NCBI RefSeq assembly: GCF_000217715.1
Contig: NC_015666.1
Location: forward strand, 2,368,270-2,432,269
Length of the DNA stretch: 64,000 nucleotides
Reading direction: 5' to 3'
Source of the DNA: Halopiger xanaduensis SH-6
GTDB lineage: Archaea > Halobacteriota > Halobacteria > Halobacteriales > Natrialbaceae
The notes beneath the pieces were generated by a model. It searched no databases, was not told the DNA's origin, and worked only from the letters and a program-made list of their open reading frames with translations. Position numbers and translations under genes: made by a program. Below, piece by piece: positions 1 through 7,854 of the stretch (position 1 is the first letter of the stretch; each line of letters opens with the position of its first letter).

Positions 1-390
1 GTCACCGCGACGATCACGAACCCGAGTGACGCGGAAGCGACGCAGAATATCCAGTTCCGGCTCGACGGTGACCTCATCGAATCGCAAGAAGTCACCCTCG
101 AGGGCGGCGAAAGCCAGGACGTTACCTTCGAGATCGACACGAGCGAGTTCGCCGCGGGCAACTACGTCCAGATGGTCCTGACGGACGCGACGGGCGAAGT
201 GGCCTTCATCGAACTCACCGAAGACGGCGACACGGAGACGGGGACTGACGATACCGATACCGACACCGACGCCGCCGACGGCTTCGATGACGACGAGACC
301 GGCGACACTGACTTGGGGAACGACACTGACGAACTCCCCAACGAGTCCGGCGACAACGAAACGGTCGTCGGCGTCGTTAGCGCGAGCTAA
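1..390 (+). CDS. C-terminal part of a CARDB-like surface/exported protein
   Basis: The reading frame is open from base 1 to the TAA at 388-390, so only the last 129 residues are visible and the start lies outside the window. Residues 1-75 read like a CARDB/Ig-like adhesion module: an N-P-S-D turn, then F-R-L-D-G-D, G-G-E-S and an A-G-N-Y strand. After that comes a low-complexity tail of Asp, Thr and Glu (residues about 75-118) typical of haloarchaeal cell-surface spacers. The protein ends VVSAS with no PGF-CTERM-type anchor. It is probably an extracellular or envelope protein. The family call is from composition and strand pattern only. Confidence 0.6.
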   Translation, partial: VTATITNPSDAEATQNIQFRLDGDLIESQEVTLEGGESQDVTFEIDTSEFAAGNYVQMVLTDATGEVAFIELTEDGDTETGTDDTDTDTDAADGFDDDETGDTDLGNDTDELPNESGDNETVVGVVSAS

Positions 391-525
391 CGGCTCGGAC
401 TCGAACCACTCGAGCAGATCTATTTTTGTCGCCGTCGCGTCTGTGCGTGCTCACCGTCCACTGCTTGAGCGGCGGAGAACTAGTCGGACTCGCGTTCCGA
501 CCGGAGCTGACGAACGGACACGGAC

Positions 526-1029
526 TCAGGTCAACAACCGATAGAGGCTGCTGGCCGCGACCGCGAGCAACACGAGCACGCTCCACAGCACGGGATCGAT
601 ACTCGAGAGGGCCGGCAGTTCGAGGCCGGCGAGCGCGATAACCGCGAGGCCGAGCACGGCGGCGACCAGATGGAGCTGGAGGATCGTCGACGGATCGTCG
701 TCGTGCCCGTCGACGTACGCGAGGACGTCGTCGAAGTGCGGACCGGGACCGATCGTCTTCGCGTCGGAGTCGTACTCGATGACGTCGTCCTCCTCGAGTT
801 GCGGGAGATGCGTCTGCTGGAGGGAGACGTAGACGCTCTTGTAGAGGTTGTTCGGAACGGGCGTGGTGTCGGATTCCGTTTCGGCGATTTCGGTTGCGAC
901 CTGCGAGACGTCGACCTGGCCGGACTCGTTCGCGAGCAACTGGACGATCGCGCGGCGTCTGTCGTTGCCGAGGATGTGAAAGACCTCGCTTTCCGCCAGC
1001 GACCCGGAACGACTCGTCTGAACCGACAT
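526..1029 (-). CDS. Membrane-anchored winged-helix regulator (DUF7344-type)
   Basis: 167 residues. Residues 15-100 form a winged helix that begins FHILGNDRRRAIVQLL and contains the family signature of a central helix followed by Y-V-S-L-Q-Q-T-H-L-P-Q-L and V-I-E-Y-D. Residues about 117-165 are two hydrophobic helices separated by a short loop, so the DNA-binding domain would sit on the cytoplasmic side of the membrane. The layout is the same as at 4957-5505 and in the pseudogene at 33809-34405. Targets are unknown. Such proteins are common next to haloarchaeal surface-glycan genes, which fits here. The upstream 1030-1150 stretch is AT-rich and probably carries its promoter. Confidence 0.85.
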   Translation of the reverse strand: MSVQTSRSGSLAESEVFHILGNDRRRAIVQLLANESGQVDVSQVATEIAETESDTTPVPNNLYKSVYVSLQQTHLPQLEEDDVIEYDSDAKTIGPGPHFDDVLAYVDGHDDDPSTILQLHLVAAVLGLAVIALAGLELPALSSIDPVLWSVLVLLAVAASSLYRLLT

Positions 1030-1482
1030 TGATTAGGAGGAGATCGCGAACGCGCTATCGACGGGCAGTCCATCGCCTACCATCATACACGTCTCCTGTT
1101 TTGCGAACCACTAACTTTAACCTGCTGTATTATTTACAAACGTATTTATGGGAAACGATTGAACTCTCGCCCGAGAAACGAGGGACGAGACGGAGTTATC
1201 GGTCAGTGCGGGCGTTCAGACCGGCGTTCGGAGGGACGCCGATCGGTTGTCCCGTCACGCGCGGTGTTTGTCTCGACTTCGGAGCCGTCCGGCTGCGGGA
1301 CTGGAACTCGTCGTTTGCGGATCGGCGACCGGTCGACTACGTAAGTATCATACTGAAACGTCCGTGATCGGAGAGGAGGCTGTCAGCAGGAACGCGTCGG
1401 TGGCTCGGTCGCGATCGGAAACGCGACGCGTCGGTCGCGGCGACGAGTCGCGACGAACGCGACCCGCACCGAGCCGCGCGGT
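1030..1482. other. Intergenic region, 453 bases
   Basis: The first 120 bases are AT-rich (for example TTATTTACAAACGTATTTATGG near 1130-1152) and probably hold the promoter of the reverse-strand regulator ending at 1029. The remainder is GC-rich with no reading frame of convincing composition. Nothing else recognised. Confidence 0.5.
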
Positions 1483-1683
1483 TCACTCCGGGGTGTCGCT
1501 CGGCAGGTGGCTGCCCGACTGCATCTCCCGATAGGTCGTGCAGCCGGGACACCCGTGGACGACGTCGCCGTTGTCGCCGAAGACGCGGGCGAACTGTTGG
1601 GTGACGTGGGTCCCGCAGTTTCGACAGCGTGCGCCGGCCGTCGACGATTCCATGGGTCGCCATTCGTGTTGGTTCGAGTTCAT
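1483..1683 (-). CDS. Small zinc-finger protein (DUF7563-type)
   Basis: 66 residues starting at the ATG read from 1683. A longer upstream frame exists but has Arg-rich non-protein-like composition. Two Cys pairs, C-R-N-C-G (residues 20-24) and C-P-G-C (residues 45-48), flank the conserved core QQFARVFGDN followed by V-V-H, forming a single treble-clef-like zinc site. It ends Y-R-E-M plus a short hydrophilic tail. A close paralogue sits at 49701-49910. Such haloarchaeal micro-zinc-finger proteins are of unknown function; nucleic-acid or protein binding is an inference. Confidence 0.85.
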   Translation of the reverse strand: MNSNQHEWRPMESSTAGARCRNCGTHVTQQFARVFGDNGDVVHGCPGCTTYREMQSGSHLPSDTPE

Positions 1684-1850
1684 AGTGGATTTGTGATGGG
1701 GGTGTGGACGTGGGCGCGGAGTCGCACCCATCGCGATCGTCGTTCGGTACCGACCGAGTCGGCCGTCGCCCAGGATCGCGGGAACGCGACCGCAGCGGCG
1801 ACGTCGCGTGCAACGGAGTCGTCCGAGCACAGTACAAGGGAGGGTAGCAG

Positions 1851-2030
1851 ATGCGAATAAAGGAGGGCGACCGTTCACCCGACCCGCGGAATTGGACGCC
1901 CGGAAATAGCGTCTTTCCGTCCGACTACGCAGCAGCGGGCTATGAAACCGCCGAATTCGACGATAACGAATCGATCGACCTCAACGTGAATTCACACGGG
2001 TTGTGTTGTGTTCGGTACGAAAAGTGGTGA
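1851..2030 (+). CDS. Small acidic protein, 59 residues, unknown
   Basis: An ATG at 1851 opens a 59-codon frame ending with TGA at 2028-2030. It is preceded by a strong ribosome binding site, GGAGGG at 1839-1844, about six bases before the start. Composition is typical of a real haloarchaeal protein: acidic, with motifs D-P-R-N-W-T-P-G-N, S-D-Y-A-A-A-G-Y and a C-terminal G-L-C-C-V-R-Y-E-K-W with adjacent cysteines. No family was recognised and no membrane segment is present. It lies divergently from the zinc-finger gene at 1483-1683. It could be spurious, but the ribosome binding site and composition argue for a gene. Confidence 0.55.
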   Translation: MRIKEGDRSPDPRNWTPGNSVFPSDYAAAGYETAEFDDNESIDLNVNSHGLCCVRYEKW

Positions 2031-2046
2031 TTGATTAACCGAGATA

Positions 2047-2088
2047 CCCGTCGAAATATCATATTTCCCCGTCGAAATACGAAATTTC
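2047..2088. promoter_or_regulatory. Operator-like repeat cluster: two direct repeats 21 bases apart plus palindromes
   Basis: CCCGTCGAAATA occurs at 2047-2058 and again at 2068-2079, exactly 21 bases (two helical turns) apart. Interleaved are the palindromes AAATAT-C-ATATTT (2054-2066) and CGAAAT-ACGA-AATTTCG (2073-2089). TATA-like TATAAAATAC follows near 2131. The arrangement looks like a tandem dimer-binding site controlling the winged-helix gene at 2291, possibly autoregulation. This is inferred from sequence only. Confidence 0.55.
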
Positions 2089-2290
2089 GTCACTGAATGA
2101 CGGTCCTACGGACTATAAAGTACATCGTTATAAAATACCCGTATCGCTTACCGGTTGTATCGCCGGAACGTAATGGTGGCATCCCCAATGACGGTTTCCG
2201 ACCGACCCGATCGCCGCGCATCGCCCCCTCTCGAGATCGAGAGCGAACGACCGCCCCTCTCACCCACGAGCGTCTAAGCACTGCATCACT

Positions 2291-2623
2291 ATGTCCACGC
2301 AAGCGAGCAACACCCGATCGGAACTGACCGCGGAGTCGACGGCACAACTGGACGTCCTCGGCGACGAGTGTGCGCGCACCATTCTCGTCGCGACGAGCGA
2401 CGGCCCGAAAACGGCCAAGGAACTGACGAAGCGGACCGACAGTTCGTCCGCAACGGTCTATCGACGAATCAACAATCTGCTCGAGAGCGATCTCCTCGCG
2501 GAGTGCGTCCGGTTCGAGGACGACGGATCGCATACGACGGCCTACGAAGCGACGGTCGACCAGCTGCGGGTCCGAATCGACGCGGACGGGATCGACGTTG
2601 CGCTGGCGAATGCCGATCCCTGA
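2291..2623 (+). CDS. ArsR-like winged-helix transcriptional regulator
   Basis: 110 residues. After a polar N-terminus, residues 20-70 form a winged helix: QLDVLGDECARTILVATS, then P-K-T-A-K-E-L-T-K-R and the recognition helix S-S-A-T-V-Y-R-R-I-N-N-L. It closes with a beta wing containing F-E-D-D-G-S-H-T-T-A-Y and a C-terminal amphipathic dimer helix. No metal-binding cysteine cluster of the classic ArsR type is present (only C35 and C77), so it is probably not a metal sensor. It is monocistronic. An operator-like repeat block lies about 200-245 bases upstream. Confidence 0.8.
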   Translation: MSTQASNTRSELTAESTAQLDVLGDECARTILVATSDGPKTAKELTKRTDSSSATVYRRINNLLESDLLAECVRFEDDGSHTTAYEATVDQLRVRIDADGIDVALANADP

Positions 2624-2885
2624 CGCCGACGGTAGTTACCGATCGATCGGACTGCGGACCGACTCGGCGAGCCGAACGACGAACCGACAGCCGACAGCGA
2701 ACGCACGGCGTGATTCTCACTCCTTGATACCGACCCCTGCCGGTGATTTCCCCTCGGAGACCGTTCGTGAAAGGGGATTTTCCGCACCACCGAATCGGTT
2801 CATCGATGCACGATAGTCACGAGAAGCTGTATTTTATTCTCCGTACTATTATTGAAAGATGAGCTAACAGCGCTGTACGACACGG

Positions 2886-2893
2886 ATAACAAA
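2886..2893 (+). promoter_or_regulatory. ATAACAAA element before PadR gene
   Basis: ATAACAAA in gene orientation, 43 bases before the start codon at 2929. One of ten copies in the window, all in front of glycan-locus genes (see findings). The region 2624-2928 (305 bases) otherwise holds only AT-rich sequence. Confidence 0.7.
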
Positions 2894-2928
2894 TATCTCC
2901 TCACTGGAACGATCACTGTGATTGAGCA

Positions 2929-3204
2929 ATGCACGATCTGACCGGCTTCCAGCGGGATCTGCTGTACGTGATCGCGGGCGCTGACCGCCCATCGGGCCAA
3001 ACAGTCAAAGACGAGGTCGAGAAGTACTATAGTTCGGAAATCAATCACGGGCGACTGTATCCGAACCTCGATACGCTCGTCAACAAGGATCTCGTCGAGA
3101 AGGGGCAACTCGACCGCCGAACGAACTACTACGCGATCACGGACGCCGGTCGGCAGCGGATCGAGGAACGGCGCGAGTGGGAAGCACAGTACGTCGATTT
3201 TTAG
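2929..3204 (+). CDS. PadR-family transcriptional regulator
   Basis: 91 residues, essentially only the PadR winged helix. It opens LTGFQRDLLYVIAG and continues P-S-G-Q-T-V-K-D-E-V-E-K-Y-Y. The recognition region is I-N-H-G-R-L-Y-P-N-L-D-T-L-V, the PadR hallmark, followed by the wing L-D-R-R-T-N-Y-Y-A-I-T-D-A-G. It lacks the C-terminal dimerisation helices of longer PadR proteins. Small PadR proteins of this length are widespread in haloarchaea. It carries an ATAACAAA element, as do the glycan operons, and sits directly before the DUF1616 gene, so it is a candidate local regulator. Confidence 0.9.
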   Translation: MHDLTGFQRDLLYVIAGADRPSGQTVKDEVEKYYSSEINHGRLYPNLDTLVNKDLVEKGQLDRRTNYYAITDAGRQRIEERREWEAQYVDF

Positions 3205-3559
3205 ACGGCGCTCGGCACCGACTCATCTCCCGGTCGAACCCCCGGGATTAGATTCCGGGACGCGACGTGCCGGGGACCACAGCCGCGCCACGACCGCCAC
3301 CCGGATCGCTCAAGGACCGACTGATCGATGCAAGCAGTCTGTACCGACCCGCTGACTCTCGAAGGCCGTCGCTTCAACCGAGAACCGCCGGTCAGGACCA
3401 GCATATCGAGGCGACGACGGCGATCGCGTGTTCGCTTCTCGATCGGCCTATTTCCGGCGATAGCCCGGCCATAACAAAACAAGAGCGAATGCACCGTTCG
3501 GCCACAATGGTAGCTGGATCGACGAGCGTCGAATCGACACGACAACCGGTGAGTCAGCG
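3205..3559. other. Intergenic region, 355 bases
   Basis: Contains the ATAACAAA element at 3471-3478 and no convincing reading frame. The spacing of that element to the DUF1616 start (89 bases) allows a short untranslated leader. Nothing else recognised. Confidence 0.5.
3471..3478 (+). promoter_or_regulatory. ATAACAAA element before DUF1616 gene
   Basis: ATAACAAAAC in gene orientation, 89 bases before the ATG at 3560. This is one of the longer spacings among the ten copies. Confidence 0.65.
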
Positions 3560-4558
3560 ATGAGTTTTCCGACGAATTCTCGACCCCAGCTCGGTTTCAT
3601 TCGGAAGTATCCGGTCGATCTGGCGCTCGTTTCGCTGATTGCGGCGCTCGTGGCACTCGTCGTCACCGGGGTTCCGGCCGGAAACGCCGGTCGGCTCCTC
3701 GTCGCGTTCCCGCTCGTTCTCTTCCTGCCGGGCTACGCGCTCGTCTCGGTCCTCTTCCCGGCCGCAGCGCGGGACGGTCGAGACGACGCGGAGACGGCGA
3801 TTGAACGCCGACCCCGGGGGATCGATACGGTCGAACGGCTCGGACTGTCGTTCGCACTGTCGATCGCGATCGTCCCCGTCGTCGGGATCGTCCTCCCGCT
3901 GACCGAGTGGGGGCTGGCAACCGAGTCGGCCGCGGCGGTGCTGGCCGGACTCACCGTCGTGCTCGCGCAACTGGGTGTGATCCGACGGCTCCGGACGCCC
4001 GCTCGAGATCGGTTTACCGTCTCGCTGACGGCAGCACTGACCGGATTGCGCCGGGACGAGGGGACGGTCGCCACCGCCTCCTCGGTGCTCCTCGTCGTCG
4101 CGATCGCGGTCGCGGGCGGGGCGCTTCTCGCCGGGTTCCTCTTCCCGGCGTCGACGGGCGGGTTCTCGGAACTCGCCCTCTACACCGAGGACGAGGACGG
4201 CGATCTCGTCGCGGGCGAGCTTCCGGACGAGGTCGCCCCCGGCGAGTCCGTGCCGGTGTCGTTCGCGATCGAAAACCACGAGGGCGAGGAGACGTCGTAC
4301 ACGGTCGTCGTCCAGGAACAGGTGCTCGAGGACGGCGAGGTCGTCGAGCGGACGGAACTCGGGCAGATCGACGGGACCGTCTCGGCCGATACAACGGGGG
4401 TCGCCGAGCGGGAGATCACGCCGGCGGCCGGCGACGGCGAAACCGTTCGAATCAGTCTCCTGCTCTACCCCGGAGAGCCGCCGGCCGAGCCGACGAACGA
4501 GAACGCCGAGGCGGACACCTACTTCTGGGTGACCGTCACCGAGGACGCGGCCGAGTAG
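3560..4558 (+). CDS. DUF1616 family membrane protein
   Basis: 332 residues. Four or five transmembrane helices occupy residues about 20-195: near 20-38, 45-66, 98-120, 126-145 and 170-195. The short loop with L-P-G-Y-A-L after the second helix is characteristic of DUF1616. Residues about 196-332 form an exported beta-rich domain with E-N-H-E-G-E and Y-F-W-V-T-V, resembling archaeal CARDB/DUF1616 tails. Function is unknown. The family is found repeatedly within haloarchaeal glycan and exopolysaccharide loci, and this copy shares the ATAACAAA element with them. A role in envelope glycan export or assembly is an inference. Confidence 0.85.
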   Translation: MSFPTNSRPQLGFIRKYPVDLALVSLIAALVALVVTGVPAGNAGRLLVAFPLVLFLPGYALVSVLFPAAARDGRDDAETAIERRPRGIDTVERLGLSFALSIAIVPVVGIVLPLTEWGLATESAAAVLAGLTVVLAQLGVIRRLRTPARDRFTVSLTAALTGLRRDEGTVATASSVLLVVAIAVAGGALLAGFLFPASTGGFSELALYTEDEDGDLVAGELPDEVAPGESVPVSFAIENHEGEETSYTVVVQEQVLEDGEVVERTELGQIDGTVSADTTGVAEREITPAAGDGETVRISLLLYPGEPPAEPTNENAEADTYFWVTVTEDAAE

Positions 4559-4956
4559 CTGAATGCGTCGGGGTCGCCGGTCGGTCGTCGGTTGATTCTC
4601 GAGTCCGAGTTCCGTTGGTCCACGACGCGTTTTCGGCTTCTGGTTCCTCCTGGTCGAGCCTGGCCCGTATCCGCTGCTCGAGACGACGCCCCGCTCGTCG
4701 CTACCGCTGCTCGGGTCGACGCTCGCCACTGGTCGAGAATCGATCGCTACTCGAACTCGTGTGGACTCGAGCAACGATCCATTACGGTGCGAGCGACGAC
4801 CGCTGATCGAGACGACCGTGCTCGAGCGACGCAGAACCGCGAGTTAGTAATCGGTACGGAACGGTCACAGCGGCGCCGTCGGATCGACGGCACCGGCTCG
4901 CGGCGACGCTATCGCGCGAGCGGTGAACGATACGGAGGGCAGGACTGAACGCGATC
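4559..4956. other. Intergenic region between convergent genes, 398 bases
   Basis: Lies between the ends of the DUF1616 gene and a reverse-strand regulator. Rich in CTCGAG-like tetranucleotides but with no consistent frame, repeat or promoter signal. Nothing recognised; possibly decayed coding DNA. Confidence 0.4.
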
Positions 4957-5505
4957 CTATCGACCCGCGAGACCGAGCGGGGAATCGAGGTTCGGTCGTC
5001 GCGAGACGTGCTGTGCGATCGAGAGCGCGAGGATGATGCCACAGACCCCCAGCGCGACGGCTGGGGCTGCAGCGGTCGTCACTGGACCCAGCGAGAGCGC
5101 GGCCACCGCGAACGCGACGGCGCCGAGGGTTGCGGCCGCCGCGTACCAGCGGTGCCACGCGCGGCTCGAGCCGTGGTGGCGGTCGAGGTAGGGTTCGAAC
5201 ACCTCCTCGTCCGGCAGCAGGTCGATCTTGTGGCCGTCCGGATCCCAGTCGACGATCCCGTGGTCCTCGAGCATCGGCAGGTGGGTCTGGTACAGGGAGA
5301 TGTAGACCCGTCGCCGCTGCGTCCGGGTCACGTCGTCCGGATCGGTATCGTTCTCCCAGGCCGCAACCTGTTCGACCAGCGGCGCGAGATCGCAGGAGCC
5401 GCCCTGCCGTTTTAGGTACTGAACCGTTCGACGCCGGCGGGCGTTGCTGAACACGTCGAACAGTTCGGCCTGCGTCAGCTCGTGTTCACGTTCGTGTTCA
5501 GACAT
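4957..5505 (-). CDS. Membrane-anchored winged-helix regulator (DUF7344-type)
   Basis: 182 residues. The N-terminal half carries the full family signature: LFDVFSNARRRRTVQYL, D-L-A-P-L-V-E-Q-V-A-A-W-E-N-D-T-D, R-R-R-V-Y-I-S-L-Y-Q-T-H-L-P-M-L and G-I-V-D-W. Two transmembrane helices follow, near residues 118-137 and 140-165. It is the closest intact paralogue of the pseudogene at 33809-34405 and shares the W-E-N-D-T-D block with it. It is divergent from the diacetamido-sugar operon beginning at 6026 and so may regulate it, although only position supports this. Confidence 0.87.
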   Translation of the reverse strand: MSEHEREHELTQAELFDVFSNARRRRTVQYLKRQGGSCDLAPLVEQVAAWENDTDPDDVTRTQRRRVYISLYQTHLPMLEDHGIVDWDPDGHKIDLLPDEEVFEPYLDRHHGSSRAWHRWYAAAATLGAVAFAVAALSLGPVTTAAAPAVALGVCGIILALSIAQHVSRRPNLDSPLGLAGR

Positions 5506-6025
5506 GAGTGCCCTCGCGTTCCCGAATCCGAATCGAATACCGTTCGGGGATGTTCGGATACCTCACACCACCGAATGCCAGTCGCTGACCCTTTACTATC
5601 GCTCGGCTACCCTCCCGAAATCGTATTATACCGGTTAGCTCCCGTGACTGACGGCGTATCCGACGTTTCAGTGATCGTGAACGGAACAAACTCGCAAAAA
5701 CGGTCGATACGGGGGAGGGTTCGGGCGGTTATTGGGGAGAGCGTTCCGGCCGCTCGAACGCTGTAGTTCGTGGCTACGGCGTTGTCAGGGCGGAGATAAC
5801 AAAACCTCGTTACCCGGTGTATCAGCACGATTCCCTCGCGGGTATCGAGTAACCGATGACACAGCATCACCGACGACGACGAGTGCGAGTGCGCGTTCGG
5901 ACGTGTTCGAGAACAGGACCGTCCTCGCCCCCGACGAGTCGCGCGAGCGGGCCGTCCTCCGCCCGCTCGAACCGAGCGACGCGACCGGCGCGACCGACGG
6001 CGGACGTCCCAGGAGGTGTCGCGCG
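5506..6025. other. Divergent control region, 520 bases
   Basis: Separates the reverse-strand regulator from the diacetamido-sugar operon. Holds the ATAACAAA element at 5796-5803, then about 220 bases of possible leader. A frame upstream of 6026 is open but has poor composition and no ATG. The operon's ribosome binding site AGGAGGTG lies at 6011-6018. Confidence 0.55.
5796..5803 (+). promoter_or_regulatory. ATAACAAA element before diacetamido-sugar operon
   Basis: ATAACAAAAC in gene orientation, 230 bases before the ATG at 6026, the longest spacing of the ten. Implies a long 5' leader, which would explain why this operon, unlike most haloarchaeal genes, has a strong ribosome binding site at its first start codon. 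Confidence 0.6.
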
Positions 6026-6631
6026 ATGAGCGAGGCCGTCCGCGACGCGGACGCGGACAGCGTCGTCCGCGGCGAGGACTGCACGATCGACGACGATGCG
6101 ACGGTCGGCTACGGCGAGTTCGACGAGCCGACGCGGATCGGCGACGGCGCGACGATTCGGGCCGGCTCGATCGTCTACGGCGACGTGACGATCGGCGACG
6201 AGTTCGCGACCGGTCACGACGTCCTCGTGCGCGAAGGGACGGAGATCGGCGACGACGTGCTCGTCGGCACGAAGACGGTCATCGACGGGCGGACGACGAT
6301 CGGCTCGCACGTCAGTCTCCAGACGAACGTCTACGTCCCGACCCAGACGACGATCGGGAGCAACGTCTTCGTCGGGCCCGGCGCCGTGCTGACCAACGAC
6401 GAGTACCCCATTCGCACGGACGACGGTCTCGAGGGGCCGACGATCGAGGACGGCGCCTCGATCGGCGCGAACGCGACGCTGCTGCCGGGCGTGACGATCG
6501 GCGAGAACGCGTTCGTCGCGGCCGGCGCGGTCGTCACCGACGACGTCCCCGCGGACAGCCTCGCGGTGGGAACGCCGGCGACGATCCAAGAGCTTCCCGA
6601 GCCGCTCGAGGGGCCGAACGATCTAGCATGA
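6026..6631 (+). CDS. Left-handed beta-helix N-acetyltransferase (WbpD-like)
   Basis: 201 residues. Start chosen at the ATG preceded by AGGAGGTG at a spacing of eight bases. Nearly the whole protein is hexapeptide repeat: I-G-D-G-A-T, I-G-D-E-F, I-G-D-D-V, I-G-S-H-V, I-G-S-N-V-F, I-G-A-N-A-T and I-G-E-N-A-F, with the W-less trimeric fold of sugar N-acetyltransferases. The end A-V-G-T-P-A is typical of the family. Expected reaction: acetyl-CoA-dependent acetylation of the 3-amino group of a UDP-2-acetamido-3-amino-uronic acid. It is the first gene of the operon and overlaps the aminotransferase by ATGA. Confidence 0.88.
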   Translation: MSEAVRDADADSVVRGEDCTIDDDATVGYGEFDEPTRIGDGATIRAGSIVYGDVTIGDEFATGHDVLVREGTEIGDDVLVGTKTVIDGRTTIGSHVSLQTNVYVPTQTTIGSNVFVGPGAVLTNDEYPIRTDDGLEGPTIEDGASIGANATLLPGVTIGENAFVAAGAVVTDDVPADSLAVGTPATIQELPEPLEGPNDLA

Positions 6632-7854
6632 GTAACACGAATTTCGACGCCGAGACCGAAGCGGAACCGGAGCCGACGACCGGCGACGCCGAGCCGGCCG
6701 AGACGGCCGAAGTCGACGCCGAGGCGTCCGACGGCCTCCCGTCGGTCTCGATCGCGGACCCCGACGTCAGCGCGGACGCGATCGACCGCGTACGGGACGT
6801 CCTCGAGAGCGGCGCGCTGGCGGACGGCCCCGAAGTGAGGAACTTCGAGTCCGAGTTCGCCGCGTACTGCGGTGCGGATCACGCCGTCGCCACCTCGAAC
6901 GGGACGACGGCCCTCCACGCGGCGCTCGAGGCGCTGGGCGTCGAGGAGGGCGACGCGGTGCTCACCTCGCCGTTCTCGTTCGTCGCGAGCGCGAACGCGA
7001 TCCGGCTGGCCGGCGGGAAACCGGTCTTCGCGGACGTCGACCCCGAGACCTACACGCTCGATCCGGACGACGTTCGGCGCGTCCTTTCGGAGCGATCCGA
7101 CGTCGTCGGCCTGCTGCCGGTCCACCTCTACGGGCTCCCCGCCGACATGCCGGCGCTGTGCGAGATCGCCGACGAGCGCGACCTGTTCGTGCTCGAGGAC
7201 GCCTGTCAGGCCCACGGCGCGCGGATCACGGGCGACCGCGTCGGCACGTTCGGCGACGCGGCCTGCTTCTCGTTCTACCCGACGAAGAACATGACGACCG
7301 GCGAGGGCGGGATGATCACCACCGACCGCGACGACCTCGCCGAGCGCGCGCAGAGCTACATTAACCACGGCCGCGCCGAGACCGGCACCGGCGGCTACGA
7401 GCACGTCGACCTCGGCCACAACTACCGGATGACCGCCATCGCGGCCGCGATCGGTCGCACGCAACTCGAGCGCCTCCCCGGGTTCAACGAGGCGCGCCGG
7501 GAAACCGCCGCCTTCTACGACGAGCGACTGTCGGACCTCCCGCTCGAGACGCCGACGGAGCCGCGGGGCTACCGCCACGTCTACCACCAGTACACGGTCC
7601 GGACCGCGGACGAGGCCGAGCGCGACGCGCTCGCGGCGACGCTCGAGGAGCGAAACGTCGACGCGGCCGTCTACTACGACACGCCGATCCACCGCCAGCC
7701 GGCCTACGAGACGATCAGCACGGCCGCGGCGGAGTTCCCCGAGGCGGAGGCGGCGGCCGACGAAGTCCTCTCGCTGCCGGTGCATCCGAACCTGACCGAA
7801 GACGAACGGCGAAGCGTCGTCGAAGCAGTCCACGATCACTACCACTCCACATGA
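6628..7854 (+). CDS. DegT/DnrJ/EryC1-type sugar aminotransferase (WbpE-like)
   Basis: 408 residues, PLP fold type I. An acidic N-terminal extension of about 35 residues precedes the core. Visible motifs: S-N-G-T-T-A-L-H (90-97) for phosphate binding, L-E-D-A-C-Q-A-H-G (189-197) with the ring-nitrogen Asp191, and F-Y-P-T-K-N-M-T-T-G-E-G-G with Schiff-base Lys220. Expected to transfer an amino group from glutamate to C3 of the 3-keto-UDP-uronic acid made by the neighbouring oxidoreductase. Start and stop overlap both neighbours by ATGA, indicating tight translational coupling. Confidence 0.93.
   Translation: MSNTNFDAETEAEPEPTTGDAEPAETAEVDAEASDGLPSVSIADPDVSADAIDRVRDVLESGALADGPEVRNFESEFAAYCGADHAVATSNGTTALHAALEALGVEEGDAVLTSPFSFVASANAIRLAGGKPVFADVDPETYTLDPDDVRRVLSERSDVVGLLPVHLYGLPADMPALCEIADERDLFVLEDACQAHGARITGDRVGTFGDAACFSFYPTKNMTTGEGGMITTDRDDLAERAQSYINHGRAETGTGGYEHVDLGHNYRMTAIAAAIGRTQLERLPGFNEARRETAAFYDERLSDLPLETPTEPRGYRHVYHQYTVRTADEAERDALAATLEERNVDAAVYYDTPIHRQPAYETISTAAAEFPEAEAAADEVLSLPVHPNLTEDERRSVVEAVHDHYHST

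Noticed and set aside
1902-1918. GGAAATAGCGTCTTTCC, resembling the GGTAATA-GCG-TATTACC operator
   Set aside because: Lies inside the 59-residue frame at 1851-2030 and its arms are imperfect, so similarity is probably chance.
5732-6025. N-terminal extension of the WbpD-like gene
   Set aside because: Arg/Ser-rich sequence without an ATG in frame; the ATG at 6026 has a near-perfect ribosome binding site. Read as leader.
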